From the NCBI GenBank assembly GCA_023474015.1, contig JAMCYN010000063.1:1-64000 (forward strand): a stretch of DNA of 64,000 bases. Direction: 5' to 3'. Below are positions 1 through 8,134 of this stretch, piece after piece; position 1 is the first letter of the stretch, and each line of letters opens with the position of its first letter. The position numbers and the translations under genes were made by a program. This stretch comes from Armatimonadota bacterium (GTDB taxonomy: Bacteria > Armatimonadota > UBA5829). The notes under the pieces were generated by a model. It worked only from the letters and a program-made list of their open reading frames with translations. It did no database searches and was not told the origin of the DNA.

Positions 1-125
1 CTGCCAAAGGATCATCCAGAAGGGCAAAACCCGGAGGCGTGATTGGAGCAACAAAGATCGCATGAAAGCACATCAAGGGGACATTTTCGCTCAGCAATAG
101 AGGGGACAGAATCGCTCGGCAATAA
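1..125 (+). mobile_element. Possible 3' end of an insertion sequence
   Basis: A reading frame open from the window edge to a TAG near position 107 is basic and Lys/Arg-rich. It runs into two imperfect direct copies of GGGGACAttTTCGCTcaGCAATA, at 77-99 and 102-124, 25 bases apart. Repeated GGGGACATTTTC units near the end of a DDE transposase gene are common in several IS families. The rest of the element lies outside the window, so this is a low-confidence guess from a pattern, not from a recognised transposase domain. Confidence 0.3.
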
Positions 126-174
126 CAGGTCGAAATCAGCTTAAGAGCTTAAGCAACGCAACCGAAACAGCTTC

Positions 175-203
175 TTGCTAGGGCCTTGGGCATCGGTTAT
201 AAT
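175..203 (+). promoter_or_regulatory. Candidate sigma70 promoter for cinA
   Basis: TTGCTA at 175-180 and a perfect TATAAT at 198-203 are separated by exactly 17 bases. The predicted transcript starts about 20 bases before the cinA GTG, so the leader holds just the ribosome binding site. It could drive the whole cinA-thpR-recA-recX series. Confidence 0.6.
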
Positions 204-229
204 ATCTGTAGGCATACGGAGGTCTGATA

Positions 230-1474
230 GTGCGCGCGGAAATCATATCGGTGGGGACCGAGCTTCTTCTTGGTCAGATCGTGGACACAGATGCCGCATA
301 CTTGTCCAGATTGCTTCCCGAGTTCGGTATCGACATGCACTATCGGGTCACCGTTGGGGATAACGCGGCGCGGCTTGCCGAGGCTCTGAGGCTGGCGCTG
401 TCGAGGGCGGATATCGTCTTCACCATCGGCGGGCTCGGGCCCACTCAGGACGATTTGACGAAAGAGACCGTGGCCGAGGTAGTCGGCGATGAGATGGTGA
501 TGGACGAGGAAGCCGCGAACCACATGCGGACCTTCTTCGCGGCAAGAGGCATCGAAATGCCCGAGACCAATCTCAAGCAGGCAATGGTCCCCAGGCGCGG
601 GAGAGCGCTTCCGAACCCGCTGGGGACAGCCCCCGGCGCGGCGTTCGAGACCGGAGACGGGAAGGCTGTCATAGTGCTCCCTGGGCCGCCGAGAGAGTTC
701 GTTCCGATGGTGAATGAGCGCGTGGCGCCCTACTTGCGGGAGCGCGTCGGGACCCGCGCCGAGGTAATCAGGTCCAGGCTCCTTAAAATAGCAGGTCTTG
801 GGGAGTCGAGTGTCGAAGATAAGATCAAACATCTGCTCGGTGGCACGAACCCGACTGTCGCGCCATACGCAAGCCCGGGCGAGGTCCACCTGAGAATCAC
901 GGCGAAGGCCGGCACGGTGGCCGAGGCGGAAGCCATGATCGATGAGATGGACCGGGAGCTGGTCGAGGCGCTTGGCGAGAAGGTCGTGTTTGGCAGGGGC
1001 GAGCAGACCCTTGAGCGGGTGGTCGTTGAAAAGCTTATCGAGCGTGGGCTCACGCTTGCGATAGCGGAAAGCTGCACCGGTGGGCTGATCGCGAGCAGAA
1101 TAACGGATGTGCCGGGAAGCTCGGCGACGCTGCTGGCCGGCGTTGTGAGCTATTCGAACGAGTCTAAGCAGAAGCTTCTTGGGGTCCCGGAGCAGTTGAT
1201 TATCGACCACGGCGCGGTGAGCGAGGAAGTCGCGCGAGCCATGGCCGAGGGCGTCAGAAGGGTGTCAGGCTCGGATGTCGGAATCTCCGCCACGGGGATC
1301 GCCGGCCCGACAGGAGCAACGCCGACCAAGCCGGTGGGGCTGGTCTACTTAGCCTTGAGCATCGGCGAGGAGACCGTCGCCCAAAGATACCAGTTCGCGG
1401 GCACGCGGGTGGATGTGAAGTTGAGGGCATCACAGTGGGCGCTGGAGATGTTGAGGACTCGGTTAGCGAGTTAG
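230..1474 (+). CDS. cinA: CinA, competence/damage-inducible protein with nicotinamide-nucleotide amidase domain
   Basis: This 414-aa cytoplasmic protein has the full two-domain CinA layout. The N-terminal MoCF-like part (about residues 1-170) starts with AEIISVGTELLLGQ and continues with TIGGLGPTQDD; in the family it has ADP-ribose pyrophosphatase activity. The C-terminal amidase domain (about 255-410) carries AESCTGGLIASR, VVSYSN and ATGIAGPTGATP and deamidates nicotinamide mononucleotide, recycling NMN left by NAD-dependent DNA ligase. The GTG start is set by ACGGAGGT 7 bases upstream and by the family N-terminus. Placement before recA matches the cinA-recA neighbourhood seen in many bacteria, and the two may be co-transcribed, although the repeat element after cinA could uncouple them. 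Confidence 0.95.
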   Translation: MRAEIISVGTELLLGQIVDTDAAYLSRLLPEFGIDMHYRVTVGDNAARLAEALRLALSRADIVFTIGGLGPTQDDLTKETVAEVVGDEMVMDEEAANHMRTFFAARGIEMPETNLKQAMVPRRGRALPNPLGTAPGAAFETGDGKAVIVLPGPPREFVPMVNERVAPYLRERVGTRAEVIRSRLLKIAGLGESSVEDKIKHLLGGTNPTVAPYASPGEVHLRITAKAGTVAEAEAMIDEMDRELVEALGEKVVFGRGEQTLERVVVEKLIERGLTLAIAESCTGGLIASRITDVPGSSATLLAGVVSYSNESKQKLLGVPEQLIIDHGAVSEEVARAMAEGVRRVSGSDVGISATGIAGPTGATPTKPVGLVYLALSIGEETVAQRYQFAGTRVDVKLRASQWALEMLRTRLAS

Positions 1475-1479
1475 CAATT

Positions 1480-1760
1480 CAATCACGAAAGGACGAAAGG
1501 AACGAAAACACGAAATAGGGAACAGTGCTCCGTAGGCCCTGAGTAGCCCAGTAGAAGTTAGTTGCTATAGAGAATGCCTGGTGGGCGTATCGAAGGGCCG
1601 GGTAAGTTTGCACCAAGGCATGTACCTTCGCAGCCGCCCTTCGATACGGCCTTTCGGCCTACTCAGGGCTTACGGAGGTACTAATTCGATACTCGGAGCT
1701 TACGGCAGTACTAATTCTCCCCTTTCGCGCTTTCGTGTTTTTCGTTCTTTCGTGATCAAA
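1480..1760. repeat. Long inverted repeat element, family B copy 1, with CACGAAA tracts
   Basis: The 317-base cinA-thpR gap is almost entirely this element. From outside inward it has a CACGAAA/ACGAAAG tract (1480-1516), CCGTAGGCCCTGAGTAGCCC, a unique 45-base arm, GGCGTATCGAAGGGCCGG, a short centre, then CCCTTCGATACGGCC, CCTACTCAGGGCTTACGG and an inverted tract ending TTTCGTGATCAAA. The halves are mutual inverted repeats, so the transcript would fold into a long hairpin. Related copies lie at 5799-6254, 9351-9530, 26678-27030 and 47091-47250. No protein is encoded. Confidence 0.85.
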
Positions 1761-1791
1761 AAGCCGGGCTGGAAGATCGAGCAGGGACGCT

Positions 1792-2358
1792 GTGAAGGTT
1801 ATCCGCACATTCGTTGCTGTATTGATTGACGAGGGCATCCGGAGACGGATCGCCGAGGTCCAGGAGCAGCTTAAGAAGTTCGCCGTGGGCGTGAAATGGG
1901 TCGCGCCGGAGAACCTGCACATCACTTTGAAGTTCCTCGGCGATGTCCGTGAGGATGAATTGCCGAGAGTGCATGCGGCGGTCGGCGATGCAGTGAAGGG
2001 CATGCCGCGGTTCGAGATGTCGTTCGGCGGACTGGGCGCGTTCCCGAACCTGGCCAGGGCAAGGGTTGTATGGGTCGGGATCGAGGATGGCCGCGAGGAG
2101 CTCAGGGAGCTTGCCGCCAGAGTCGATGAGAATCTGGCAAAGTTGGGTTTTGAGAAGGAAGATAGGCCGTTCAGGGCGCATGTTACCATAGGGAGAGTGA
2201 AGGATGGCGGGTCCGTAAGCGGGCTTGCACTGGGGATCGAGGAGATCGACGCCCGGGAACTGGGATCACAGCAGGTCTTGAGCGTCGCGGTGATGGAAAG
2301 CGAACTAAGCGGAAAAGGTCCAGTATACTCGCCCCTGAGCGAAAGCAAGCTCGGTTAG
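1792..2358 (+). CDS. thpR: RNA 2',3'-cyclic phosphodiesterase (2H phosphoesterase, ThpR/LigT)
   Basis: This 188-aa protein has the 2H phosphoesterase signature, two HxT motifs facing a pseudo-symmetric cleft: H43-I-T45 (NLHITLKFLG) and H130-V-T132 (RAHVTIGRV). The family opens 2',3'-cyclic phosphates at RNA ends to 2'-phosphates; some members can also ligate tRNA halves in vitro. Length and spacing fit ThpR well. The GTG start at 1792 gives the expected N-terminus MKVIRTFVAV, with a weak AGGGAC ribosome site upstream. It sits between cinA and recA, 23 bases before recA, so transcription with recA is likely. Confidence 0.93.
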   Translation: MKVIRTFVAVLIDEGIRRRIAEVQEQLKKFAVGVKWVAPENLHITLKFLGDVREDELPRVHAAVGDAVKGMPRFEMSFGGLGAFPNLARARVVWVGIEDGREELRELAARVDENLAKLGFEKEDRPFRAHVTIGRVKDGGSVSGLALGIEEIDARELGSQQVLSVAVMESELSGKGPVYSPLSESKLG

Positions 2359-2381
2359 GGCGAAACTAGGAAGGTACCTTA

Positions 2382-3404
2382 ATGGACAAGGGAAAAGCGC
2401 TGGACATGGCGCTGGCGCAAATTGAAAAGCAGTTCGGACGTGGCTCGGTTATCCGCCTTGGCGAGAAGCCGCGGTTTGATTGTGAAGTGATTCCCACCGG
2501 CTCGATCGCTTTGGATATGGCTCTGGGCGTGGGAGGGATCCCGCGCGGGAGGATCACCGAGATTTACGGACAGGAATCGTCGGGCAAGACCACGATTGCC
2601 TATCACATCGTGGCCGAGGCCCAGAAGACAGGCGGAGTGGCCGCGTTCGTGGATGCGGAGCACTCAGTGGATGCGGCTTATGCGGCGTCACTGGGCGTGG
2701 ATGTGGACGCGCTGCTGGTCTCTCAGCCGGATACCGGTGAAGAGGCGCTCGAGATAATGGATGCGCTCATCAGAAGCGGCGCGGTGGATGTAGTCGTGCT
2801 GGACTCGGTGGCGGCCCTCGTTCCGAAAGCCGAGATCGAGGGCGACATGGGCGATTCTCACGTCGGCTTGCAGGCGCGGCTCATGTCGCAGGCGCTTCGC
2901 AAGATCGGCGGGTCAGTGTCGAAGTCGAACACGGCGGCGATCTTCATCAACCAGATTAGAGAAAAGATCGGCGTGATGTTCGGTAACCCCGAGACTACCC
3001 CTGGCGGGCGCGCGCTGAAGTTCTGGTCGAGCCTCCGGCTGGAGGTCAGGCGGACCGAGACCCTCAAGGCCAGCGGCGAAGCCGTGGGGACTAGGGTCAA
3101 GGTGAAGGTGGCCAAGAATAAGGTCGCCCCACCGTTTAAGACCGTCGAGTTCGACATCATGTTCGGCAAAGGCATCTCCAGGAGCGGCGGCTTGCTCGAC
3201 CTGGCGACCGATCTCGGGTTTGTCTCCAAGACCGGAACGTGGTTCACCTATGGCGATCAGCGGCTCGGCCAGGGCAGGGAGAATGCCAAGGCGTATCTCG
3301 AAGGCAGCTCTGAGATGATGGACGAGATCGAGGCCCGCATCAGAAACTGCGAGGTCAAGGCCGAAGTCGACACGCCGAAGGTGGTCGGGGCCGTAGCGGA
3401 GTAG
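2382..3404 (+). CDS. recA: Recombinase RecA
   Basis: RecA binds single-stranded DNA, drives homologous pairing and triggers LexA self-cleavage. The 340-aa protein shows the Walker A segment GQESSGKTT at residues 63-71 (the usual Pro at the second position is Gln here), DAEHSVD, the Walker B stretch [12 protein letters not shown], the DNA-binding loop 1 region [18 protein letters not shown], and loop 2 [17 protein letters not shown]. The C-terminal end is short and only mildly acidic. The ATG is preceded by AGGAAGG about 6 bases upstream. The gene is directly followed by a 122-base inverted element and then recX, its regulator. Confidence 0.98.
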   Translation: MDKGKALDMALAQIEKQFGRGSVIRLGEKPRFDCEVIPTGSIALDMALGVGGIPRGRITEIYGQESSGKTTIAYHIVAEAQKTGGVAAFVDAEHSVDAAYAASLGVDVDALLVSQPDTGEEALEIMDALIRSGAVDVVVLDSVAALVPKAEIEGDMGDSHVGLQARLMSQALRKIGGSVSKSNTAAIFINQIREKIGVMFGNPETTPGGRALKFWSSLRLEVRRTETLKASGEAVGTRVKVKVAKNKVAPPFKTVEFDIMFGKGISRSGGLLDLATDLGFVSKTGTWFTYGDQRLGQGRENAKAYLEGSSEMMDEIEARIRNCEVKAEVDTPKVVGAVAE

Positions 3405-3407
3405 GTT

Positions 3408-3529
3408 GGTTGAGTCGGCGAAGGCCGACTTCGTGCTGTCGTGGCCGTGAATTCATTCGCCCGGTGTACTGACCCGGCGGTTGAAACCACGGCAACAAAT
3501 ACACAAAGTCTCCCTTCGGAGACTCAACC
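3408..3529. repeat. 122-bp inverted-repeat element before recX (family A)
   Basis: The ends GGTTGAGTC and GACTCAACC are perfect inverted repeats. The two ~50-base arms remain clearly complementary inward (CGAAGG..GACTT..GTGCTGTCGTGGCCGTGAATTCA against TGAAACCACGGCAAC..ACACAAAGTC..CTTCGG), around a centre near CGGTGTACTGACC. It looks like a miniature inverted-repeat element or large attenuator hairpin. It fills nearly the whole recA-recX gap and creates a false N-terminal extension of recX in its reading frame. Confidence 0.75.
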
Positions 3530-3542
3530 GGTAAACACTTCT

Positions 3543-4169
3543 ATGGGAAGAATCACGGCCATTGAGGCTCAGAAGAGACGCGGCGACAGGCGGTCGATTT
3601 TCGTGGATGGCCGGTTTGTCGTCGGTGCTCACGAAGAAGTTGTATTGGCGCTCGGTCTGAGCATTGGGCAGCGTTTCGATGAGGAACAACTGGTCGAGAT
3701 CATAAGGGCCGAGACAGTGCGAAAAGCCCGGGAGAGAGCGCTGCATCTGTTGAGTTACAGGGACCGCAGTATCTCGGAGGTAAGAAAAAGACTCATCGGG
3801 AGCGATTTTCCCGAGGATGTCGTAGAGGATATAGTTAAGGAATTATCAGGGACTGGATTTCTGGATGATCAGAAGTTCAGTCGAGATTGGGTGAAAGCGC
3901 GTAGTGCGTCGAAGCCGATGGGCAAGACGAGGCTGGCGTGGGAACTGCGGGCTAAGGGCGTGGATGCTCCCGTTGTGGACGAAGCGCTCGAAGACCTTGA
4001 CGAGGAGTCCGAGTTCCGGCTTGCGTTGGCCACCGCCGAAAAGAAAGTGCATAAGGCGGACCGCGATGATCCCGCGTTGAAAGGCAGGCTGAGCTCTTTC
4101 CTGAGAAGGAGGGGGTTCGGATGGGAAGTGATCACCAGGGTAATCGGTGAGATCTGTCCCGAGGATTAA
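3543..4169 (+). CDS. recX: RecA regulator RecX
   Basis: A 208-aa helical protein of the RecX family, which binds RecA filaments and limits RecA activity. Visible family features are ERALHLLSYRDRSISEVRKRL (first tandem three-helix repeat), VVEDIVKELSGTGFLDDQKFSRDWV (second repeat) and a later R-G-F repeat near the C-terminus. The start is set at ATG 3543 (MGRITAIEAQKRR) because the 34 codons upstream in the same frame belong to the inverted element and show no homology. No good Shine-Dalgarno site precedes this ATG, so translation may depend on the upstream hairpin or be weak. Confidence 0.9.
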   Translation: MGRITAIEAQKRRGDRRSIFVDGRFVVGAHEEVVLALGLSIGQRFDEEQLVEIIRAETVRKARERALHLLSYRDRSISEVRKRLIGSDFPEDVVEDIVKELSGTGFLDDQKFSRDWVKARSASKPMGKTRLAWELRAKGVDAPVVDEALEDLDEESEFRLALATAEKKVHKADRDDPALKGRLSSFLRRRGFGWEVITRVIGEICPED

Positions 4170-4229
4170 GGTCAGTAGAAGTGATTCGCTCTGCCTCACA
4201 TCCTAAATAATCGAGGAGGTGAGGGCGTT

Positions 4230-5774
4230 ATGACAACTTGGTTAGTCGGTGCGCTTATCGGCATTGTGGTCGGGGGCGCCGCGATTGGTATATCCTATTT
4301 CTGGTATATCCAACCAAATCAGCGTAAGGTGAAATCCGCCAAGGCGGAACTTTCACTGCGAGAAGAAGAACTCAAACGAGAGATCGAAGCCAAGCGTAAG
4401 GAAGTTCTCCTTGAAGCTAAGGAAGAAGCCTTCAAGGTTCGCGCCGAAATCGAAAGGGAGAACAAAGACAAGCGGGCTGAGATTCAGAGGTTAGAGCGAA
4501 GGCTGACACAGAAGGAAGAAACCTTAGATCGTAGGCTTGAAAACATCGATCGTAAGGAACGGACCATAACGCAGAAAGAGGTCGATGCACAGGCCAGGCT
4601 TGAGGAGGCCGAAGACCTCGTAAAGCAAAATAGAGCCGAAATCGAAAAAGTCGCCAGGATGTCCTCCGAGGAGGCAAAGGATCTCCTGCTCAGACAGCTC
4701 GACCGAGAGATGGAGCGGGAAATCGCCCGCGTCATAAGGCAGGCCGAGGAACAGGCCCACGAAGAAGGCGAACGGAAAGCGAGAGACATAATCACGCTCG
4801 CGATCCAGAGGTGCGCGGTCGATCAGGCCGCGGAGACCACGGTATCGGTGGTGCCGCTGCCGGGCGATGACATGAAAGGCAGAATCATCGGGCGGGAAGG
4901 CCGCAACATCAGGGCATTCGAGACCCTGACCGGCGTCGATCTGATCATCGACGATACCCCCGAGGCGGTAGTCATCTCGGGCTTTGACCCTGTACGCAGG
5001 GAAGTCGCGCGGCTGGCGCTGTCGAACCTGATCCTCGATGGCCGTATTCACCCGGGCCGTATAGAGGAGATGGTCAACAAGGCGCAGGCGGAATCCGAGC
5101 AGAAGATGAAGGAAGCCGCCGAGCGGGCCGTGTTCGAGACGGGCGTTACGGGGCTGGACCCGGAGTTGATGAAGCTGCTGGGCCGTCTGCGTTTCAGAAC
5201 AAGCTACGGTCAGAACGTGCTCCAGCACAGCGTGGAGGTCTCGCACCTGGCCGGTGCGATTGCCGCCGAGCTGGAGGTAAACGTTCCGCTCGCCAAGAGG
5301 GCGGGGCTGCTTCACGACATCGGCAAGGCGGTGGACTTCGAGGTCGAAGGTTCGCATGCGATCATAGGCATGGAACTACTGAAGCGCTATCGAGAGCCGG
5401 CGGACGTGGCCCACGCGGCGGGCGCTCATCACAACGACATCGAGCCGCACTCGGTCGAGGCGGTGCTGGTCCTCGCGTCCGACGCCATATCGGCCGCCAG
5501 GCCTGGGGCCAGGCGCGAAACGCTGGAGACCTACGTCAAGCGTCTCCAGAAGCTCGAAACCATCGCGGACTCCTTCGCCGGAGTCGAGAAAACCTACGCG
5601 GTGCAGGCCGGGCGCGAGATCCGTGTGATGGTCAAGCCGACCGAGCTTGACGACGATGCCGCCGTCAAGCTCGCTTATGATACCGCCCGGCGCATCGAGG
5701 AAGAGATGGAGTATCCGGGCCAGATAAAGGTCACGGTGATCCGCGAAACCCGCGCGGTCGAATACGCAAAGTAG
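4230..5774 (+). CDS. rny: Ribonuclease Y
   Basis: A 514-aa membrane-anchored endoribonuclease that starts decay of many mRNAs. The order is one N-terminal membrane helix (about 5-26), a long charged coiled coil (about 30-190), a KH RNA-binding domain with [15 protein letters not shown] (about 215-230), and an HD domain with [18 protein letters not shown] and AHHND (about 335-405) that holds the metal-binding His/Asp residues. The ATG follows a strong GAGGAGGTGAGGG site. Length matches RNase Y of other bacteria. The last nine codons and the stop are duplicated immediately downstream as part of a 183-base tandem repeat. The ymdB-like gene follows, as it does next to rny in Firmicutes. Confidence 0.97.
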   Translation: MTTWLVGALIGIVVGGAAIGISYFWYIQPNQRKVKSAKAELSLREEELKREIEAKRKEVLLEAKEEAFKVRAEIERENKDKRAEIQRLERRLTQKEETLDRRLENIDRKERTITQKEVDAQARLEEAEDLVKQNRAEIEKVARMSSEEAKDLLLRQLDREMEREIARVIRQAEEQAHEEGERKARDIITLAIQRCAVDQAAETTVSVVPLPGDDMKGRIIGREGRNIRAFETLTGVDLIIDDTPEAVVISGFDPVRREVARLALSNLILDGRIHPGRIEEMVNKAQAESEQKMKEAAERAVFETGVTGLDPELMKLLGRLRFRTSYGQNVLQHSVEVSHLAGAIAAELEVNVPLAKRAGLLHDIGKAVDFEVEGSHAIIGMELLKRYREPADVAHAAGAHHNDIEPHSVEAVLVLASDAISAARPGARRETLETYVKRLQKLETIADSFAGVEKTYAVQAGREIRVMVKPTELDDDAAVKLAYDTARRIEEEMEYPGQIKVTVIRETRAVEYAK

Positions 5775-6109
5775 GATATAGGCAGCGGAAGGGAATTTAA
5801 TCACGAAAGCACGAAAGGACGAAAACACGAAAAGGGAATAGGGAACAGGTAATAGGTGTGTGAGGCAAGGTACTCCGTAGGCCCTGAGTAGCCCAGTGGA
5901 AGTTAGCTGCTATTGAGAAGGTATGTTAAGACCCGCGCGGTCGAATACGCAAAGTAGGATAGAGGCGGCAGAGGGGAATTAATCACGAAAGCACGAAAGG
6001 ACGAAAACACGAAAAGGGAATAGGGAACAGGTAATAGATGTGTGAGGCAAGGTACTCCGTAGGCCCTGAGTAGCCCAGTGGAAGTTAGCTGCTATTGAGA
6101 AGGTATGTT
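5748..6109 (+). repeat. Tandem 183-bp duplication carrying the 3' end of rny
   Basis: Position 5748 onward (ACCCGCGCGGTCGAATACGC...) recurs from 5931 with few changes, giving a direct repeat of about 183 bases that ends near 5927 and 6109. The unit holds the last 27 bases of rny, a CACGAAA tract, GGGAATAGGGAACAGG and the left half of the family B element. The second copy of the rny tail has no start and no upstream coding sequence, so it is a non-functional stub. Confidence 0.9.
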
Positions 6110-6254
6110 GGGCGTATCGAAGGGCCGGTCTGTTCTGCACCAGGGCCTCTACCTTCGCAGCCGCCCTTCGATACGGCCTTCCGGCCTACTCAGGGCTTAC
6201 GGTGTACTAACTCCCTTCCCCTTTCGTGCTTTCTCCCTTTCGTGTTTTCGTGAT
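5799..6254. repeat. Family B inverted element copy 2, left half duplicated
   Basis: The 500-base gap between rny and the ymdB-like gene contains no gene. It has two left halves (CACGAAAG tract, CCGTAGGCCCTGAGTAG, about 5801-5928 and 5984-6109), then GGCGTATCGAAGGGCCGG, a short centre, CCCTTCGATACGGCCTTCC, CCTACTCAGGGCTTACGG, and an inverted CACGAAA tract ending near 6253. Structure and sequence are those of the copy at 1480-1760. Confidence 0.85.
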
Positions 6255-6286
6255 GAGAATTCCCTTCCCTTGCCTTGCACAATCTA

Positions 6287-7090
6287 TTGAAAGTACTATT
6301 CGTCGGCGATATAGAAGGAAAGCCTGGGCGCAGGGCTGCGGCGAAACTGCTGGGGGCCTTGCGCTCTAGTCTTGAGATAGACTTCGTCATAGTCAACGGC
6401 GAGAACGCCGCGGGCGGGTTCGGCATCACCAAGCCGACCGCCACGAACCTCTTCGACGCTGGGGCGGACGTGATTACCCTCGGAAATCATACGTTCGCCA
6501 AGCGTGAGGCATTTGCTCAGCTCGATCAGGAGCCGCGCATTATTCGCCCTGCTAATTATCCCCCGGGAACTCCCGGCAGGGGCTGGGGAGTATTCGGCGC
6601 GGGCAATATCGAAGTCGCTGTCCTGAGCCTTATGGGCCGGACGTTCATGACCCCCATCGACTGCCCATTCCGAACCGCTGATGCCGCGCTGCCCGGATTG
6701 CGGGATAAGACGCCGATCGTGGTAGTCGATATGCACGCCGAAGCCACGTCCGAGAAAGTGGCGATGGGGTGGTATCTGGACGGGCGCGCATCGGCTGTGC
6801 TCGGAACACACACCCACGTCCAGACGTCTGATGAAAGGGTGCTGCCTGGCGGCACGGCGTATCTGACCGATGCCGGCATGACCGGCGTGCATGAGTCCGT
6901 GCTGGGGATTACTACCGGCGTCATCATCGAGAGGTTCAAGACCCACGTCCCCGAAAAGCTGGTGCTCGCCGAAGGTGAAGCCACGCTGCAAGGGGCGGTT
7001 ATCGAGATCGACGAAGAGACGGGACGGGCATCCGGCATACGCAGGCTGAGCGTGGGGGAGTCAGAGGGAATTTTGAATGTTGAATTGTGA
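6287..7090 (+). CDS. YmdB-like metallophosphoesterase (TIGR00282 family)
   Basis: A 267-aa calcineurin-like phosphoesterase of the YmdB group, which hydrolyses 2',3'-cyclic AMP in Bacillus and influences biofilm and motility choices. Metal-site motifs are visible: VGDIEGKPGR at the N-terminus, NGENAAGG, GNHTFAK, VDMHAEATSEK, GTHTHVQTSDE and TDAGMTG. TTG 6287 is preferred because it gives MKVLFVGDI, the family N-terminus; TTG 6275 is in frame but adds four residues. Neither has a clear ribosome site. The last residues (GILNVEL) and the TGA stop come from the heptamer repeat that follows. Pairing with rny fits a role in RNA turnover signalling. Confidence 0.9.
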   Translation: MKVLFVGDIEGKPGRRAAAKLLGALRSSLEIDFVIVNGENAAGGFGITKPTATNLFDAGADVITLGNHTFAKREAFAQLDQEPRIIRPANYPPGTPGRGWGVFGAGNIEVAVLSLMGRTFMTPIDCPFRTADAALPGLRDKTPIVVVDMHAEATSEKVAMGWYLDGRASAVLGTHTHVQTSDERVLPGGTAYLTDAGMTGVHESVLGITTGVIIERFKTHVPEKLVLAEGEATLQGAVIEIDEETGRASGIRRLSVGESEGILNVEL

Positions 7091-7148
7091 ATTTTGAATT
7101 GGGGAAGGGGCTGGCCCTCACAATTCATAATTCCTAATTCAAAATTCA
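7069..7148. repeat. Paired heptamer repeat, GAATTTT/AATTCAT type
   Basis: A left tract built of degenerate TTGAATT-like heptamers (7069-7100) faces a right tract of AATTCAT, AATTCCT, AATTCAA units (7121-7148) across a 20-base GC-rich centre. The tracts are inverted relative to each other and can form a long A/T-rich hairpin at the end of the ymdB-like gene. This resembles the short tandemly repeated repetitive (STRR) sequences known in cyanobacteria. Confidence 0.75.
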
Positions 7149-7160
7149 GGTCCTCCCCGT

Positions 7161-7189
7161 TTGACATGCCCTGTCGGTGACTATAGAAT
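7161..7189 (+). promoter_or_regulatory. Candidate sigma70 promoter
   Basis: A consensus TTGACA at 7161-7166 is followed after 17 bases by TAGAAT at 7184-7189. The transcript would begin about 20 bases before the ATG of the PKD-domain protein, leaving room only for its GGAGGA ribosome site. Confidence 0.65.
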
Positions 7190-7216
7190 TGGAGTTGGAA
7201 AGCTGGAGGATTAGCT

Positions 7217-8089
7217 ATGCGGTTCTTTCGAGTATTGCTTATTGTAGCGATTGCGCTGTGCGCGGTTGCGGCACACGCCGAGCCGGATGTTTATATTTAC
7301 AGAGGTAGCCCGGTCAGTCAGGACGGGTTGACCTTGGGGGGCTGGGGCAGTGGCAAGGCTGCCGAGAGCAAGGAGAGGCTTCTGAATGGGAGCAACTCCA
7401 TCAAGATCACGACCCAGGGCTATTACTCGGGAGGCAGGATCGACTTTGTCCAGCCCGTGACCCTGTTCACCGACGGCCCCGAGAAGGACCGCTATATTCA
7501 GTTCGCGCTTTTCTTTGAGGATGTGAAGACGGTCGATCCGGCCGCGGACAGCGGCTATGACCTCGATACCGATCCCTATAGCGTTCCCAAGGCGGGCAAG
7601 GTCCGCTTTGTTTTCGTCTCGGATAGCGGTGAGATGATATCCAAAGAGGAGCCGACCAATCAGCTTGATCCCGACGACAACTGGGTGCGGGTAGTCGTGC
7701 CGTTGTGCAAGCTCAAACTTCCGGAGGGGACCAAGGAGTTCCGCCTGAGCCGGCTGATGATCTTCTCGGACATGTCATGCACCATGCATCTGGGCGAGAT
7801 CAAGCTCATGACCGATAACAAGCCTATCAAGGTCGACTCGCTGGGCAGCCGGACTCTCGGTGTGCAGGACAGAGTGTATTTCATCGCGGAAACCGATGGA
7901 GGCGTCAGCTCCCTCAAGTATTCATGGGACTTCGACAATAGCAACGGGATACAGGCGGAGTCCACAGGGAGGATGGCCAGCTACACCTACACTCGCGGAG
8001 GCGACTTCACCATTACTCTGACCGTCAGCGACCACGATGGAGTCAAAGCCCCGGTGACGGTCACGGGCACGGTTTCAGTTAACGACTAA
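7217..8089 (+). CDS. Secreted PKD-domain protein
   Basis: A 290-aa exported protein with a signal peptide (MRFFRVLLIVAIALCAVAAHA, cleavage near residue 21). The middle (about 22-190) is a beta-rich domain that resembles carbohydrate-binding or surface modules but that I cannot assign. The C-terminal ~85 residues form a PKD-type beta-sandwich, shown by YSWDFDN, the SYTYTRGGDFTITLTVSD strand pair and the GTVSV end. PKD domains usually mediate contacts with polysaccharides or proteins outside the cell. The ATG follows CTGGAGGA at good spacing and a near-consensus promoter. It probably forms its own unit or a short one with the prenyltransferase gene 45 bases downstream. Confidence 0.8.
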   Translation: MRFFRVLLIVAIALCAVAAHAEPDVYIYRGSPVSQDGLTLGGWGSGKAAESKERLLNGSNSIKITTQGYYSGGRIDFVQPVTLFTDGPEKDRYIQFALFFEDVKTVDPAADSGYDLDTDPYSVPKAGKVRFVFVSDSGEMISKEEPTNQLDPDDNWVRVVVPLCKLKLPEGTKEFRLSRLMIFSDMSCTMHLGEIKLMTDNKPIKVDSLGSRTLGVQDRVYFIAETDGGVSSLKYSWDFDNSNGIQAESTGRMASYTYTRGGDFTITLTVSDHDGVKAPVTVTGTVSVND

Positions 8090-8134
8090 CGGGTATCATT
8101 CTGACGAAGCGTTGATGGAGGCATATCACCCAAC

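Noticed and set aside
197..1210. 337-aa minus-strand open frame across cinA
   Set aside because: It is antisense to a clear cinA, is low in hydrophobic core pattern and high in Arg/His, typical of a shadow frame in GC-rich coding DNA.
1480..1760. CACGAAA tracts as a CRISPR array
   Set aside because: Units are 7-8 bases, contiguous and degenerate, without spacers; no cas genes are in the window.
3441..3542. N-terminal extension of recX
   Set aside because: The codons come from the inverted element; homology starts at MGRITAIEAQ.
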